Positions 52,401 to 60,698 of a stretch of DNA of 64,000 nucleotides are shown one piece after another. The translations under genes were made by a program, and so were the position numbers. The notes beneath the pieces were generated by a model. The model was not told where the DNA came from, did not search any database, and saw only the letters and a list, made by a program, of their open reading frames with translations. The stretch lies in the NCBI GenBank assembly GCA_040754815.1, contig JBFMBX010000003.1, forward strand, positions 124,001-188,000, read 5' to 3'. This DNA is from Bellilinea sp040754815 (GTDB lineage: Bacteria > Chloroflexota > Anaerolineae > Anaerolineales > Anaerolineaceae). Numbering within the stretch: position 1 is the first letter of the stretch; the number at the start of each line of letters is the position of its first letter.

Positions 52401-53249
52401 GTGAGTGAAATGCCGCCCGTACGGGCAAATCCTCAAAGAGAATTTCCTTACATTTTGGACATTGGCTTTGTTTCGGTTGGATTGGCTATTTTTCTGGAGC
52501 AGTTTTTGAAAACCGGCTGGATTGTGCTGGTATTGGTGCCCATCAGCGGCGTTGTATTGCTGGTGGAGGCCAATCGTACCAGAAGGATGGGTTTTTTGAT
52601 CGCCGGCAGTCTAATTTTGGGGGCAGGGGTAGGGGGATTCCTCTTCCTGAGTTCGGCCATTCATCTTTCGGTTGTGCAACGAACAGGCTGGTTGATCCTT
52701 GCCATCGCTGCCGGGTGGGTTTTAATCACTGCAGGATCACGAATTATTCTCCCCACAACGGTATGGTGGCCGATGATTCCGGCTGGCGTTTTGTGCTCGG
52801 TGGGGCTGTGCTTTTTGGCGACACCTCTGCGGGTGGTGGACTTTGTGCTTTTCATTTCTACCGGCGTGGGGCTGGTGCTGTTGATTTGGGGGATTTTCTG
52901 GCGGTTGTTTGGTCTTATCATTCCCGGCAGTTTATTAGTAACCACAGGACCGGGAATCTATTTAGCGTGGGGGACCGATTTGGCGATTAACGCTCTTTCA
53001 AAAACCGGCATGATGATTGCTATTTTTGCGCTGGGCTGGGGATTCATCATTCTCTTTTCACGCGTGGTTACCACGAAATTCGTGTGGTGGCCGTTAATTC
53101 CGGGCGGGGTGATGGCGGTAGTAGGATGGGGGCTGTATATTGGAGGTGATCCAGGCAATGCCCCTTCCTTTATTGCCAACACCGGTTCGATTGGATTGAT
53201 CATTTTTGGATTATATTTGTTATTGCTTCGCAAAGGGATTCACCGATAG
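52401..53249 (+). CDS. Polytopic membrane protein with internal repeats
   Basis: The GTG at 52401 follows AAGGAGG at 5-nt spacing, giving 282 residues with about nine hydrophobic segments. Two related units can be read: TVWWPMIPAGVLCSVG near residue 115 and FVWWPLIPGGVMAVVGWG near 230, each preceded by a helix pair, suggesting duplication. No conserved charged residue or family motif suggests transport. Its position behind the two-component genes suggests it is regulated by or feeds into that system. Function unknown. Confidence 0.75.
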   Translation: MSEMPPVRANPQREFPYILDIGFVSVGLAIFLEQFLKTGWIVLVLVPISGVVLLVEANRTRRMGFLIAGSLILGAGVGGFLFLSSAIHLSVVQRTGWLILAIAAGWVLITAGSRIILPTTVWWPMIPAGVLCSVGLCFLATPLRVVDFVLFISTGVGLVLLIWGIFWRLFGLIIPGSLLVTTGPGIYLAWGTDLAINALSKTGMMIAIFALGWGFIILFSRVVTTKFVWWPLIPGGVMAVVGWGLYIGGDPGNAPSFIANTGSIGLIIFGLYLLLLRKGIHR

Positions 53250-53328
53250 CCCTTTACTCTATTCAATTAGCGAATAGTTTGATAATATTCAGCGTTCATT
53301 ATTTGTAAGCATGGAAAGGTTAAGTTGA

Positions 53329-55188
53329 ATGAAAGTTAAACGAGAGAATATTCGCAATGTTGCCATCATTGCGCATGTTGATCATGGAAAAACTACTCTG
53401 GTGGATGGTCTGCTCAGACAAGCGCGCGTTTTTCGAGAAAATCAACAAATACAAGAAAGAGTAATGGACTCGAATGATCTCGAACGGGAACGGGGAATCA
53501 CGATTCTGGCAAAAAATACGGCGGTCCTGATTCCCGACCCGCGAAGCGGTGAAATGGTCAAAATCAATATTGTGGATACACCCGGCCACGCGGATTTTGG
53601 GGGTGAAGTCGAGCGTGTGATGAATATGGTGGATGGCGTCTTGCTGCTGGTGGATGCGGCTGAAGGTCCTATGCCTCAGACGCGTTTTGTGCTGAAGAAA
53701 GCGTTGGAAATGGGACATCAAGCCATTGTTGTGATCAACAAAATGGACCGCCGTGATGCAGAACCGGATCGGGTTTTGAATGATACTTTCGACCTTTTCA
53801 TCGAATTAGGAGCAAGTGATCGGCAGGCTAATTTCCCGGTAATTTATACCAATGCAATTTCCCAGCAAGCGGGTTTAACGCCGGATTTGTCTCCGAATTT
53901 ACAACCGCTGTTTGATGCTATCCTTCGCCATATTCCCTGCCCCGAGGTGGATCCGGAAGCACCATTTCAAATGCTGGTTGCCAACCTCGGTTACGATGAA
54001 TATCGCGGGGTGACGGCAATTGGCAGGATCTACGCCGGTAAGGTAAAAAACGGGCAACCCATTGCCCGAATCACCTTACAGGGAGAGGTGCTGCCGGAAA
54101 GAGCCCGCTACTTGTTTGTCTTTCAGGGATTGGATAAAGTGGAGGTGGACGAGGTTTCGGCCGGTGACATTGGAGTAGTTGCAGGTCTGGAAGGGGTGGA
54201 AATTGGAGAAACCCTTGCGGATGCGGAGCAGCCGATTGCTCTGCCGCCCATTCGGGTGGAAGAACCCACGGTCAGGATGACATTTGGGGTGAATACCTCA
54301 CCTTTTGCTGGCAAAGAAGGCAAATGGGGGACTTCCCGGAAGTTGCGGGAACGGTTATTTGCTGAATTGCGGCGAAATGTGGCTTTGCGCGTTGAAGAAA
54401 CGGATAACGCTGACACCTTTTTGGTTTCGGGCAGGGGGGAATTGCATCTTGCCATTTTGATTGAGACGATGAGGCGCGAAGGATACGAATTTCAGGTATC
54501 CCGGCCGGAGGCGATTTTCAAGGAAGGACAAAACGGCGAGATTCTTGAGCCGTATGAGGAAGTTCATATCGAAACCAGTGCAGATACGGTGGGTGCGGTG
54601 GTGGAAATGCTCGGCGAACGCAAGGGGCAGTTAATTAACCTGACCAATAACCCGGATAACACTGTGACGCTTGTCTATGTCGTACCCACCAGAGGACTGC
54701 TCGGTTTTCGCTATCAATTTTTGACTGCAACGCGGGGCATGGGGGTCATGCATACTCTCTTTCATGGCTACGCTCCATTTGCCGGTAACATTCCCACCCG
54801 TAATAGTTGTTCGATTGTGGCGTGGGAAGCCGGCACAACTACCAATTACGGCTTAAAAAATGCCGAAGAGCGCGGTATCTTGTTTTATGGGCCGGGGGTG
54901 GAAGTTTATGAAGGCATGGTGGTTGGTGAAACTTTACGCTCCAGCGATCTTGTGGTCAATGTGTGTAAGAAAAAACACCTGACCAATATGCGTTCTTCCA
55001 ATAAAGATATCGAAGTGAGATTAACCCCGCCGCGGGTGATGAGTCTGGATGAGGCCATAGAATACCTCGCTGAGGATGAACTGCTGGAAGTTACGCCGAA
55101 AAATTTTCGCATCCGCAAGAAGATTCTAAATACTGAAGAGCGCGGTAAGCAGACAAAACGAATCAAAGAAATGTATGAGGTTGGTTAA
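53329..55188 (+). CDS. typA: Ribosome-associated GTPase TypA/BipA
   Basis: Translational GTPase active in stress, cold growth and 50S assembly. The protein has 619 residues. G1 AHVDHGKTTLVDGLL, G3 DTPGHADFGGEVERV and G4 NKMDRRDAEP are intact, followed by EF-G-like domains II, III and V and the TypA-specific C-terminal part (YEVHIE... region, IPTRNSCSIVAWE). The Shine-Dalgarno is weak (AAAGGTTAAG). Its stop overlaps the next gene by 14 bp. Confidence 0.96.
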   Translation: MKVKRENIRNVAIIAHVDHGKTTLVDGLLRQARVFRENQQIQERVMDSNDLERERGITILAKNTAVLIPDPRSGEMVKINIVDTPGHADFGGEVERVMNMVDGVLLLVDAAEGPMPQTRFVLKKALEMGHQAIVVINKMDRRDAEPDRVLNDTFDLFIELGASDRQANFPVIYTNAISQQAGLTPDLSPNLQPLFDAILRHIPCPEVDPEAPFQMLVANLGYDEYRGVTAIGRIYAGKVKNGQPIARITLQGEVLPERARYLFVFQGLDKVEVDEVSAGDIGVVAGLEGVEIGETLADAEQPIALPPIRVEEPTVRMTFGVNTSPFAGKEGKWGTSRKLRERLFAELRRNVALRVEETDNADTFLVSGRGELHLAILIETMRREGYEFQVSRPEAIFKEGQNGEILEPYEEVHIETSADTVGAVVEMLGERKGQLINLTNNPDNTVTLVYVVPTRGLLGFRYQFLTATRGMGVMHTLFHGYAPFAGNIPTRNSCSIVAWEAGTTTNYGLKNAEERGILFYGPGVEVYEGMVVGETLRSSDLVVNVCKKKHLTNMRSSNKDIEVRLTPPRVMSLDEAIEYLAEDELLEVTPKNFRIRKKILNTEERGKQTKRIKEMYEVG

Positions 55189-56695
55189 AGGTTATCGGGT
55201 TTGGTTTGCAATGTTCCTGACCGGTGTTGCAATGAGCGCCTGTGTAATTTCAACACCGGCTGGGTTGGATAACACTACAACACCAACAGTTACTTCGACT
55301 ACCTCTACCTCCACTCCATCTCCAACCGAAACCGCTGCCGATCCCACCCCCCTGGCGACCCCGACGGTCTCAATTCCAGAACAGTCCGCGCCGCCGAATT
55401 CTTATGCTATCCATGCGGTTTATGATTTTGCTCTTCAACAGGTGTCGGTCAAGCAAGTGATACGGTACACTCACCTGTTTGACAGACCCCTGAACGAATT
55501 GATCCTGCTTGTAGAACCCAACCGCTTTGCCAACGGTTTTCGAATGAATCAATTAGTGGATGCCAGTAGCGGTCAATCAGTTAACTGGGAGCTGGACGGC
55601 AATCTGATGCGGGTATATCTGGAAGAGCCGTTATCATTACAGGATAGGATAGAACTGATAGCCGATTATGTGCTTCAACTGCCACAAATTCCCCCGCCTT
55701 CGGAGGATGCAAAACCTCAAATTTACGGTTATACTGATCGGCAAACGAACCTTGTGGACTGGTATCTCTGGCTGCCTCCCTATGATGAAGGGCAAGGGTG
55801 GGTCGTGAACCCTCCGGCGTACTTTGGGGAATATACGGTTTATCCGCTGGCCGATTTTGAAGTTGCACTTGAGGTTATCCATTCACCGCGAGATGTGGTC
55901 GTGGCTGCCAGTACCCGCCCTGTTCAACAGGGACAAAACAGGTGGGACTTTCGCTTTTCGCGGGCGAGGAATTTTGCGCTTTCCATCAGTGCAGATTTTC
56001 TTGTTTCCGAAACAGAAGTGCAGGGGGTTAAAATCCACAGTTATTACTTTCCCATGTATCAACGACAGGGGGAGGTTGTTCTCACTCATACGGCTCAAGC
56101 CTTCAGCCTTTACTCGGAGTTGTTCGGCCCGCTGCCACGCACAGAAATCAGTGTGGTTCAGGCTGATTTTCTGGATGGAATGGAATTCGATGGTTTGTTT
56201 TTCTTGAGCAAAGGTTTTTACGAATTATACGATGGTACAGACAAGGGATACCTGACAATCATTTCAGTCCACGAAACGGCTCATTTATGGTGGTACGCTG
56301 CCGTTGCCAATGATCAGGCGCAGCATCCGTGGCTTGATGAATCGTTGTGTACATATGCCGAGCGTTTATACTACGAACGATATTTACCCGATCTGGTAGA
56401 TTGGTGGTGGTATTACCGGGTTAATTTTTATCAACCTGAGGGGGTGATTGATTTACCGGTTTACGATTATCAGGGGTATACGGCATATCGGGATGCGGTT
56501 TATTTACGAGGAGCAACCTTTTTGGAGGAGTTGCGCCAATTGCTGGGTGATGAAAAATTTTTCGAGGGGATGCGCCATTATTATGCCGCGCAGATTGAAA
56601 ATATAGCCAGCCCCAATGATTTTTTCGCTACCTTTGAAAGTTATGGTGTGGATTTTTCAAACATAAGAGAAAAGTATTTTTATAGGGAAGAATAA
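55175..56695 (+). CDS. M1-like gluzincin metallopeptidase, probable lipoprotein
   Basis: The protein has 506 residues. The N-terminus (MRLVKGYRVWFAMFLTGVAMSAC) is a lipoprotein signal, followed by a Thr/Ser/Pro linker to about residue 70, a beta domain, then a gluzincin catalytic domain with His366-Glu367-x2-His370 (VHETAHLWWY) and Glu389 in WLDESLCTYAE, a perfect HExxH-x18-E zinc site. GMEFDGL replaces the GxMEN substrate loop of aminopeptidases. It probably acts on peptides at the cell surface. The start overlaps typA by 14 bp. Confidence 0.85.
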   Translation: MRLVKGYRVWFAMFLTGVAMSACVISTPAGLDNTTTPTVTSTTSTSTPSPTETAADPTPLATPTVSIPEQSAPPNSYAIHAVYDFALQQVSVKQVIRYTHLFDRPLNELILLVEPNRFANGFRMNQLVDASSGQSVNWELDGNLMRVYLEEPLSLQDRIELIADYVLQLPQIPPPSEDAKPQIYGYTDRQTNLVDWYLWLPPYDEGQGWVVNPPAYFGEYTVYPLADFEVALEVIHSPRDVVVAASTRPVQQGQNRWDFRFSRARNFALSISADFLVSETEVQGVKIHSYYFPMYQRQGEVVLTHTAQAFSLYSELFGPLPRTEISVVQADFLDGMEFDGLFFLSKGFYELYDGTDKGYLTIISVHETAHLWWYAAVANDQAQHPWLDESLCTYAERLYYERYLPDLVDWWWYYRVNFYQPEGVIDLPVYDYQGYTAYRDAVYLRGATFLEELRQLLGDEKFFEGMRHYYAAQIENIASPNDFFATFESYGVDFSNIREKYFYREE

Positions 56696-56696
56696 T

Positions 56697-57578
56697 TTAT
56701 CGGCGATATTGCGAAAGACTCATTATACCCAATCCCATGCCGGCGCAGACTTCTACCCCTGAAGAGCTTCCCCATTCTAAAATGGATGTTAGGATAGCAG
56801 GAGTTGGGCTTTGATCGAAAACCATACATTCAAAAGCCCGTAAAAGCCTTTCGTCAATTTCTCCCAGCATGGCTGCTTTTATCAAATTAATGCTGATAGA
56901 CGTGGTGTTGTTTTCTAGAGTGGCTGCAAGCAGGTTGTGAAGCGGACTGATTTGCAAAGTGGTATGACCGGCCAGCCGAGTCAGAGCATAGATCCAGCCA
57001 AGCAGGATGTCGTCTCCGGAAGGGGTTAATCCCCTGCCGCGGCCAACGAGATAGCGAAATGAGGGCAGGCAATGTTCGGGAGAATGATTAATTCCTTCTA
57101 ACAATCCCCGAAGGAATGAGAGAATTTCATTTGAATTGTCTTGGGGAATAGAGGTATCCAGAAGGTCTAGAACCGCTTCGAGATAGGGGTTGGGTTGAGT
57201 CAAAGCTGAATGCAAAGTCAATAAAAAAGAACGAACCGCATTTAACGAGGGGAGATTGGTAATCTTACGAGTGTTATTTTGCGATGACCAAACCTTAGCC
57301 GACGCATGGTGGATGACGAGTGACGATTCTATAAAATAGATTTCCGTTCCGGAAATGAAAACTTTTTCTTTGACAATCGCGGAGGGATTTGTTAATTCTG
57401 AATCGAGATTAATGGTCAGGGGGTTATGGAAATCCATGTTCGAGATAAAAACGATGGAGTTGTCATCCATTTTCAAAAAAATTCCGCGGGAGGTAATGCC
57501 GCTAACTTCGCCGGAAGAATTTTTGGATAGATTTTCAAAAGCAATTTTGCCAATAGAATTCGCTTGATAAATTTCCAC
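56697..57578 (-). CDS. DUF2877 family protein (AllH/YlbF-like)
   Basis: The protein has 293 residues. The key segment YLVGRGRGLTPSGDDILLGW is the DUF2877 signature (GLTPSGDD), with a conserved C-terminal SSG-GVEVCAGMGLG stretch. In E. coli the DUF2877 protein YlbF (AllH) belongs to the oxamate carbamoyltransferase complex of allantoin use; the other subunits are not seen here. It converges on the metallopeptidase gene one base apart and is divergent from the cyclase operon. Confidence 0.8.
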   Translation of the reverse strand: MEIYQANSIGKIAFENLSKNSSGEVSGITSRGIFLKMDDNSIVFISNMDFHNPLTINLDSELTNPSAIVKEKVFISGTEIYFIESSLVIHHASAKVWSSQNNTRKITNLPSLNAVRSFLLTLHSALTQPNPYLEAVLDLLDTSIPQDNSNEILSFLRGLLEGINHSPEHCLPSFRYLVGRGRGLTPSGDDILLGWIYALTRLAGHTTLQISPLHNLLAATLENNTTSISINLIKAAMLGEIDERLLRAFECMVFDQSPTPAILTSILEWGSSSGVEVCAGMGLGIMSLSQYRR

Positions 57579-57626
57579 TGAATATATCCACTACAGGATG
57601 TCAGACAATTTTATGAGGAATGTCAG

Positions 57627-57655
57627 TTGACATGGGCCTGATTTTATATGATAAT
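57627..57655 (+). promoter_or_regulatory. Strong promoter of cyclase operon leader
   Basis: TTGACA (57627-57632), a 17-bp spacer and GATAAT (57650-57655) predict a start near 57662 and a 260-nt untranslated leader before the cyclase ATG. Confidence 0.8.
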
Positions 57656-57661
57656 TTTGAT

Positions 57662-57865
57662 AGTCGTTACGGTTATTGCATCTGAATTTTAATCTTTTTT
57701 GATTACAGGGTACAGAGTATTCGAAAATGATGAAAAGTGAGTTCCTTCACGCTGGAACGCCCATGTATAAAAACTGGCAGGTTTATTCCCATGGGATGTC
57801 TATGCCTGTAATCAAAATCTAAATAATCTCTCTGGGCGTTAATTCTCAGGGAGATTTTTATTTTC
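57662..57865 (+). promoter_or_regulatory. Riboswitch-like leader RNA with intrinsic terminator, class not recognised
   Basis: A perfect 12-bp closing stem (57698-57709 TTTGATTACAGG with 57805-57816) encloses 95 nt. Inside are a 5-bp hairpin GTTCC/GGAAC (57741-57745 with 57754-57758) and a 6-bp stem CCCATG/CATGGG (57760-57765 with 57790-57795) with an inner AAAC/GTTT pair. Eight bases after the closing stem a 10-bp hairpin (57825-57834 with 57847-57856) with a T-tract forms a terminator. The enclosed CAGAG (57713-57717) could pair with the terminator arm CTCTG. Aptamer plus expression platform is the natural reading; the ligand is unknown. Confidence 0.65.
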
Positions 57866-57922
57866 GACCCGTCCATTTAAACCCAGGCAATTTCCAATCC
57901 AAATCAAAAAGGAGAAGAGAGC

Positions 57923-58804
57923 ATGAAATTGATTGACTTAACGATTCCACTCGGTATTGGTACACCGCCATGGCCAACTTATGAACCATTGCAGGTGAAG
58001 TATTTTAAACGGCTTGCCCCGAATGGAGCGAACGGCCAGGTTTTGACTCACTCAAATCATCTCGGCACACACCTGGATGGCGAAATTCACTTTCATACTC
58101 CCGGCAAAGACATGGCCTCTCTGGACATGGATTTCCTTGTGCATGAAGCGGCTATTGTTGATCTTTCGGATGTGTGCGGGGATTACGATGTGTATACCAG
58201 CAAAATGGTAGAAGAACGGGTTGAGGTAAAAGAGGGGGATATCCTGATCATCCATACCGGCTACCATCACTTTGGATGGGATCAACCCAATGCTAACGAA
58301 GTGCGGTACATGGTCATGCACCCCGGGCCAGACCGTGAATTTGCCGACTGGGCAAAGGCCAAAAAACTACGCTGGATCGGCGTGGATTGCGGTAGCGCCG
58401 ATCATCCCATGAATACCATCATTCGTGATTGGATGCCGCGCCAGGCGCGACAGGCTGAAAAAGTGTTCCGTAAAAAATACGGGATGGGACTGGCTGAGTT
58501 CTTCGATGACAGCAAATATCAACTGATGCACCTTGAAATGTTCCCGTATGGCATCATCCACGCCGAATGTCTGGGTGGAGATATTGATTTGCTGCTCAAT
58601 CGGCGTGTGACGGTTGGGTTCTTCCCCTGGCGTTTTGTGGATGGAGAAGCCAGCATCGGTCGTTGTGTGGCTATGGTCGAAGACGATGAGTATGAAGACC
58701 TGATGAAAAAGAAAGCCGCACTACCTAAGACGAAATTCGGTGATGCTTACAATCCAGCCCATGTTGAAAGCATCAACGCGATTTCTAAAGCCAATTTATC
58801 TTAA
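57923..58804 (+). CDS. Cyclase family (kynurenine-formamidase-like) metal-dependent hydrolase
   Basis: The protein has 293 residues, longer than typical 210-residue members. The metal site motif appears as NHLGTHLDGEIHFH (the HxGTHxDxPxH type) after NGQVLTHS. Family members hydrolyse formamide, lactone or isatin-type bonds; substrate is unknown. AAAAAGGAGAAGAG precedes the ATG. It is first in a two-gene operon behind the leader RNA, so its substrate or product may be the RNA ligand. Confidence 0.82.
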   Translation: MKLIDLTIPLGIGTPPWPTYEPLQVKYFKRLAPNGANGQVLTHSNHLGTHLDGEIHFHTPGKDMASLDMDFLVHEAAIVDLSDVCGDYDVYTSKMVEERVEVKEGDILIIHTGYHHFGWDQPNANEVRYMVMHPGPDREFADWAKAKKLRWIGVDCGSADHPMNTIIRDWMPRQARQAEKVFRKKYGMGLAEFFDDSKYQLMHLEMFPYGIIHAECLGGDIDLLLNRRVTVGFFPWRFVDGEASIGRCVAMVEDDEYEDLMKKKAALPKTKFGDAYNPAHVESINAISKANLS

Positions 58805-58836
58805 TTCACTTCAAATTCTAAAACTGGAGGATTACG

Positions 58837-59562
58837 ATGAGATTACCAACCCCCGAAAAAGTAAGTGAACCAAAGATCACCTTCGATGTGGAGGAGATCG
58901 AACCCATTCTGCAGGCACCGGCAATGGATTTGAAGCCCTGGCCGGGCGCGATGGTGACCTTGAAAGATGGGCGGGTCATGTATATCCGCGAGGCAAAACT
59001 GGAAGAAGCACCTATGATGCTGGAATACATGAAGAAAGTGATGGAAGTGGATCACGACTTCTATGATATTGTAGGCGCGCGGGTTTATGCCGAAATTTTG
59101 GGCTGGTATCGCAAACGCCTGAAGGATCCCTACACTCTGGTAGGCTTGATTGATGGTTTGTGGGCCGGTTTTGCCAACGGACGTCTGCTGAACGAAGACA
59201 TTAACATCAGCCTGCACACCATGGCGCTGGTTCGCGGTGGCCGGATTGGTGCCGTGATGTATTACGCCAAAGCCTATTATGGGTTCGAGATTTTGGGTAA
59301 TAAAGAATGGTGGGCGACTTATGAAAGTTACAACGGTTGGATGCGCTGGGGGATTGGTATGGCACAACCGAGTTATCCGTGGCCCGAGTATCAACATGAA
59401 TTGGGTGGGGCTCGCGTTTACTATGTAACCAAGAAATACTGGGATAAGGTTGTAAAGGATTATGTCCGCCAGATGACCGGCACCGAACTGGTCTTTGATG
59501 TACCCGATGAAGTTATCAAGGCCAACGAGGTGATGCGAGTGCCGGACGAGGTACTGGTTTAA
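58837..59562 (+). CDS. GNAT-like protein of unknown function
   Basis: The protein has 241 residues. After an extended N-terminus, MYIREAKLEEAPMMLEYMKKV and the following LVGLIDGLWAGFANGR read like the first strands and helices of a GNAT acetyltransferase fold, but no clear acetyl-CoA loop (QxxGxG/A) is seen, and the middle is rich in Tyr and Trp (EWWATYESYNGWMRWG). GGAGG lies before the ATG; 32 bp separate it from the cyclase gene. It probably acts in the same pathway. Confidence 0.6.
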   Translation: MRLPTPEKVSEPKITFDVEEIEPILQAPAMDLKPWPGAMVTLKDGRVMYIREAKLEEAPMMLEYMKKVMEVDHDFYDIVGARVYAEILGWYRKRLKDPYTLVGLIDGLWAGFANGRLLNEDINISLHTMALVRGGRIGAVMYYAKAYYGFEILGNKEWWATYESYNGWMRWGIGMAQPSYPWPEYQHELGGARVYYVTKKYWDKVVKDYVRQMTGTELVFDVPDEVIKANEVMRVPDEVLV

Positions 59563-59581
59563 TCCTTAGAGAACCAGAGAT

Positions 59582-59607
59582 GCAGAGCCAGTTCAAACTG
59601 GCTCTGC
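59582..59607 (+). terminator. Terminator of cyclase/GNAT-like operon
   Basis: A 10-bp stem GCAGAGCCAG / CTGGCTCTGC with loop TTCAAA, followed by TTATTTAAATT, ends 12 bp before the next ATG. Confidence 0.8.
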
Positions 59608-59618
59608 TTATTTAAATT

Positions 59619-60698
59619 ATGAATCGCAATTACCCGAAGAGAGACTTTATTCGCACAGTATTACGAACAATTGGGCGTTCTTTACTGCCATTGTTCGCGG
59701 ATGTTAAAACCGAGAGTCTGGATCTTTTGCCCCGTAAAGGGCCGGCAATTTTTGCAGGTAATCATGAGAATATTATCGAAGTTGTTTTGTTGGCGGTATA
59801 TTCTCCGGTTGCAGTTGAATTCATTGGAAGCGGTGATGTGCCGATAGACCCTCGCTTTGCATGGCTGGCAAAATTATATGGTTTCATCCCAATAAAAAGA
59901 GGGAACATTGATCGCTCAGCAATCTATGCTGCACTGAAAGTGCTGAGAGAAGGAGGGGTAATTGGTATTTTCCCACAAGGGGGTATTTGGGGTGCCGAAG
60001 TAAGTGAGGGGCGAAGCGGCGTGGCCTTATTGAGTTATCTTTCTGGTGCGCCTGTTTATCCAATTGGTTTTGGGGGATTGAAGGGGGCGATGAGAAAAAT
60101 TGCCTCTTTCCGGCGGCCACGTTTGACGATGCGGGCCGGTTCTCCGTTACACATGATGCCTTCCAATAATACGCCGCTAAAAGAACAATTACTTTCCTTC
60201 ACCAACTTGGTAATGGAGAAAATCCGCGAATTATTGCCATCGGATGAGCAAAAACCATACAGAAAAATCATTGAAAACTTTACCGTGGAAATCCGGGTTC
60301 AAAATGACGGCCTGCCTTGGCGAGAGGTAGAGGGGTTAAACCCGGAAATCAGATCGGGTTTGGGCTTGCTGTTTCATTATCCGGTATTGTTGGATACCTT
60401 TAGTAGAAATCTCAAATTACCGGTACATCCTTTGCAGCGATTTGGTCAACCGGTTAAGGGATCGGATGTGAAGAGAGCGGCAATGGCGATATTAAATTAC
60501 CTCGAACATGAAAACAATGGCTTTTTTACGTATCGGTTTGGAGTGGTTAAAGGGTTAACGATAAAAAATGCCATTGTCCAACTGGCTGGATTGGCGGAGG
60601 AATATAAGGAAGCCAATTTTATCTTTGAGCCCGTTTATGAATATTCCCAAGATGGAAAATTCTTCAGTTTCAAGGGCAAAGATTCACTTTACCGGTGA
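59619..60698 (+). CDS. PlsC-like lysophospholipid acyltransferase with altered motifs
   Basis: The protein has 359 residues. The acyltransferase motif I reads GNHENIIE, that is H-x4-E instead of the usual H-x4-D. Motif III reads FPQGG instead of FPEGT. IPIKRGNIDRSA (motif II-like) and the VYPIGFGG strand support the fold. A roughly 150-residue C-terminal region is unrecognised. The replacements may mean a different acyl acceptor or reduced activity. No Shine-Dalgarno is visible. The 3' end overlaps the lhgO-like gene by 10 bp. Confidence 0.8.
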   Translation: MNRNYPKRDFIRTVLRTIGRSLLPLFADVKTESLDLLPRKGPAIFAGNHENIIEVVLLAVYSPVAVEFIGSGDVPIDPRFAWLAKLYGFIPIKRGNIDRSAIYAALKVLREGGVIGIFPQGGIWGAEVSEGRSGVALLSYLSGAPVYPIGFGGLKGAMRKIASFRRPRLTMRAGSPLHMMPSNNTPLKEQLLSFTNLVMEKIRELLPSDEQKPYRKIIENFTVEIRVQNDGLPWREVEGLNPEIRSGLGLLFHYPVLLDTFSRNLKLPVHPLQRFGQPVKGSDVKRAAMAILNYLEHENNGFFTYRFGVVKGLTIKNAIVQLAGLAEEYKEANFIFEPVYEYSQDGKFFSFKGKDSLYR

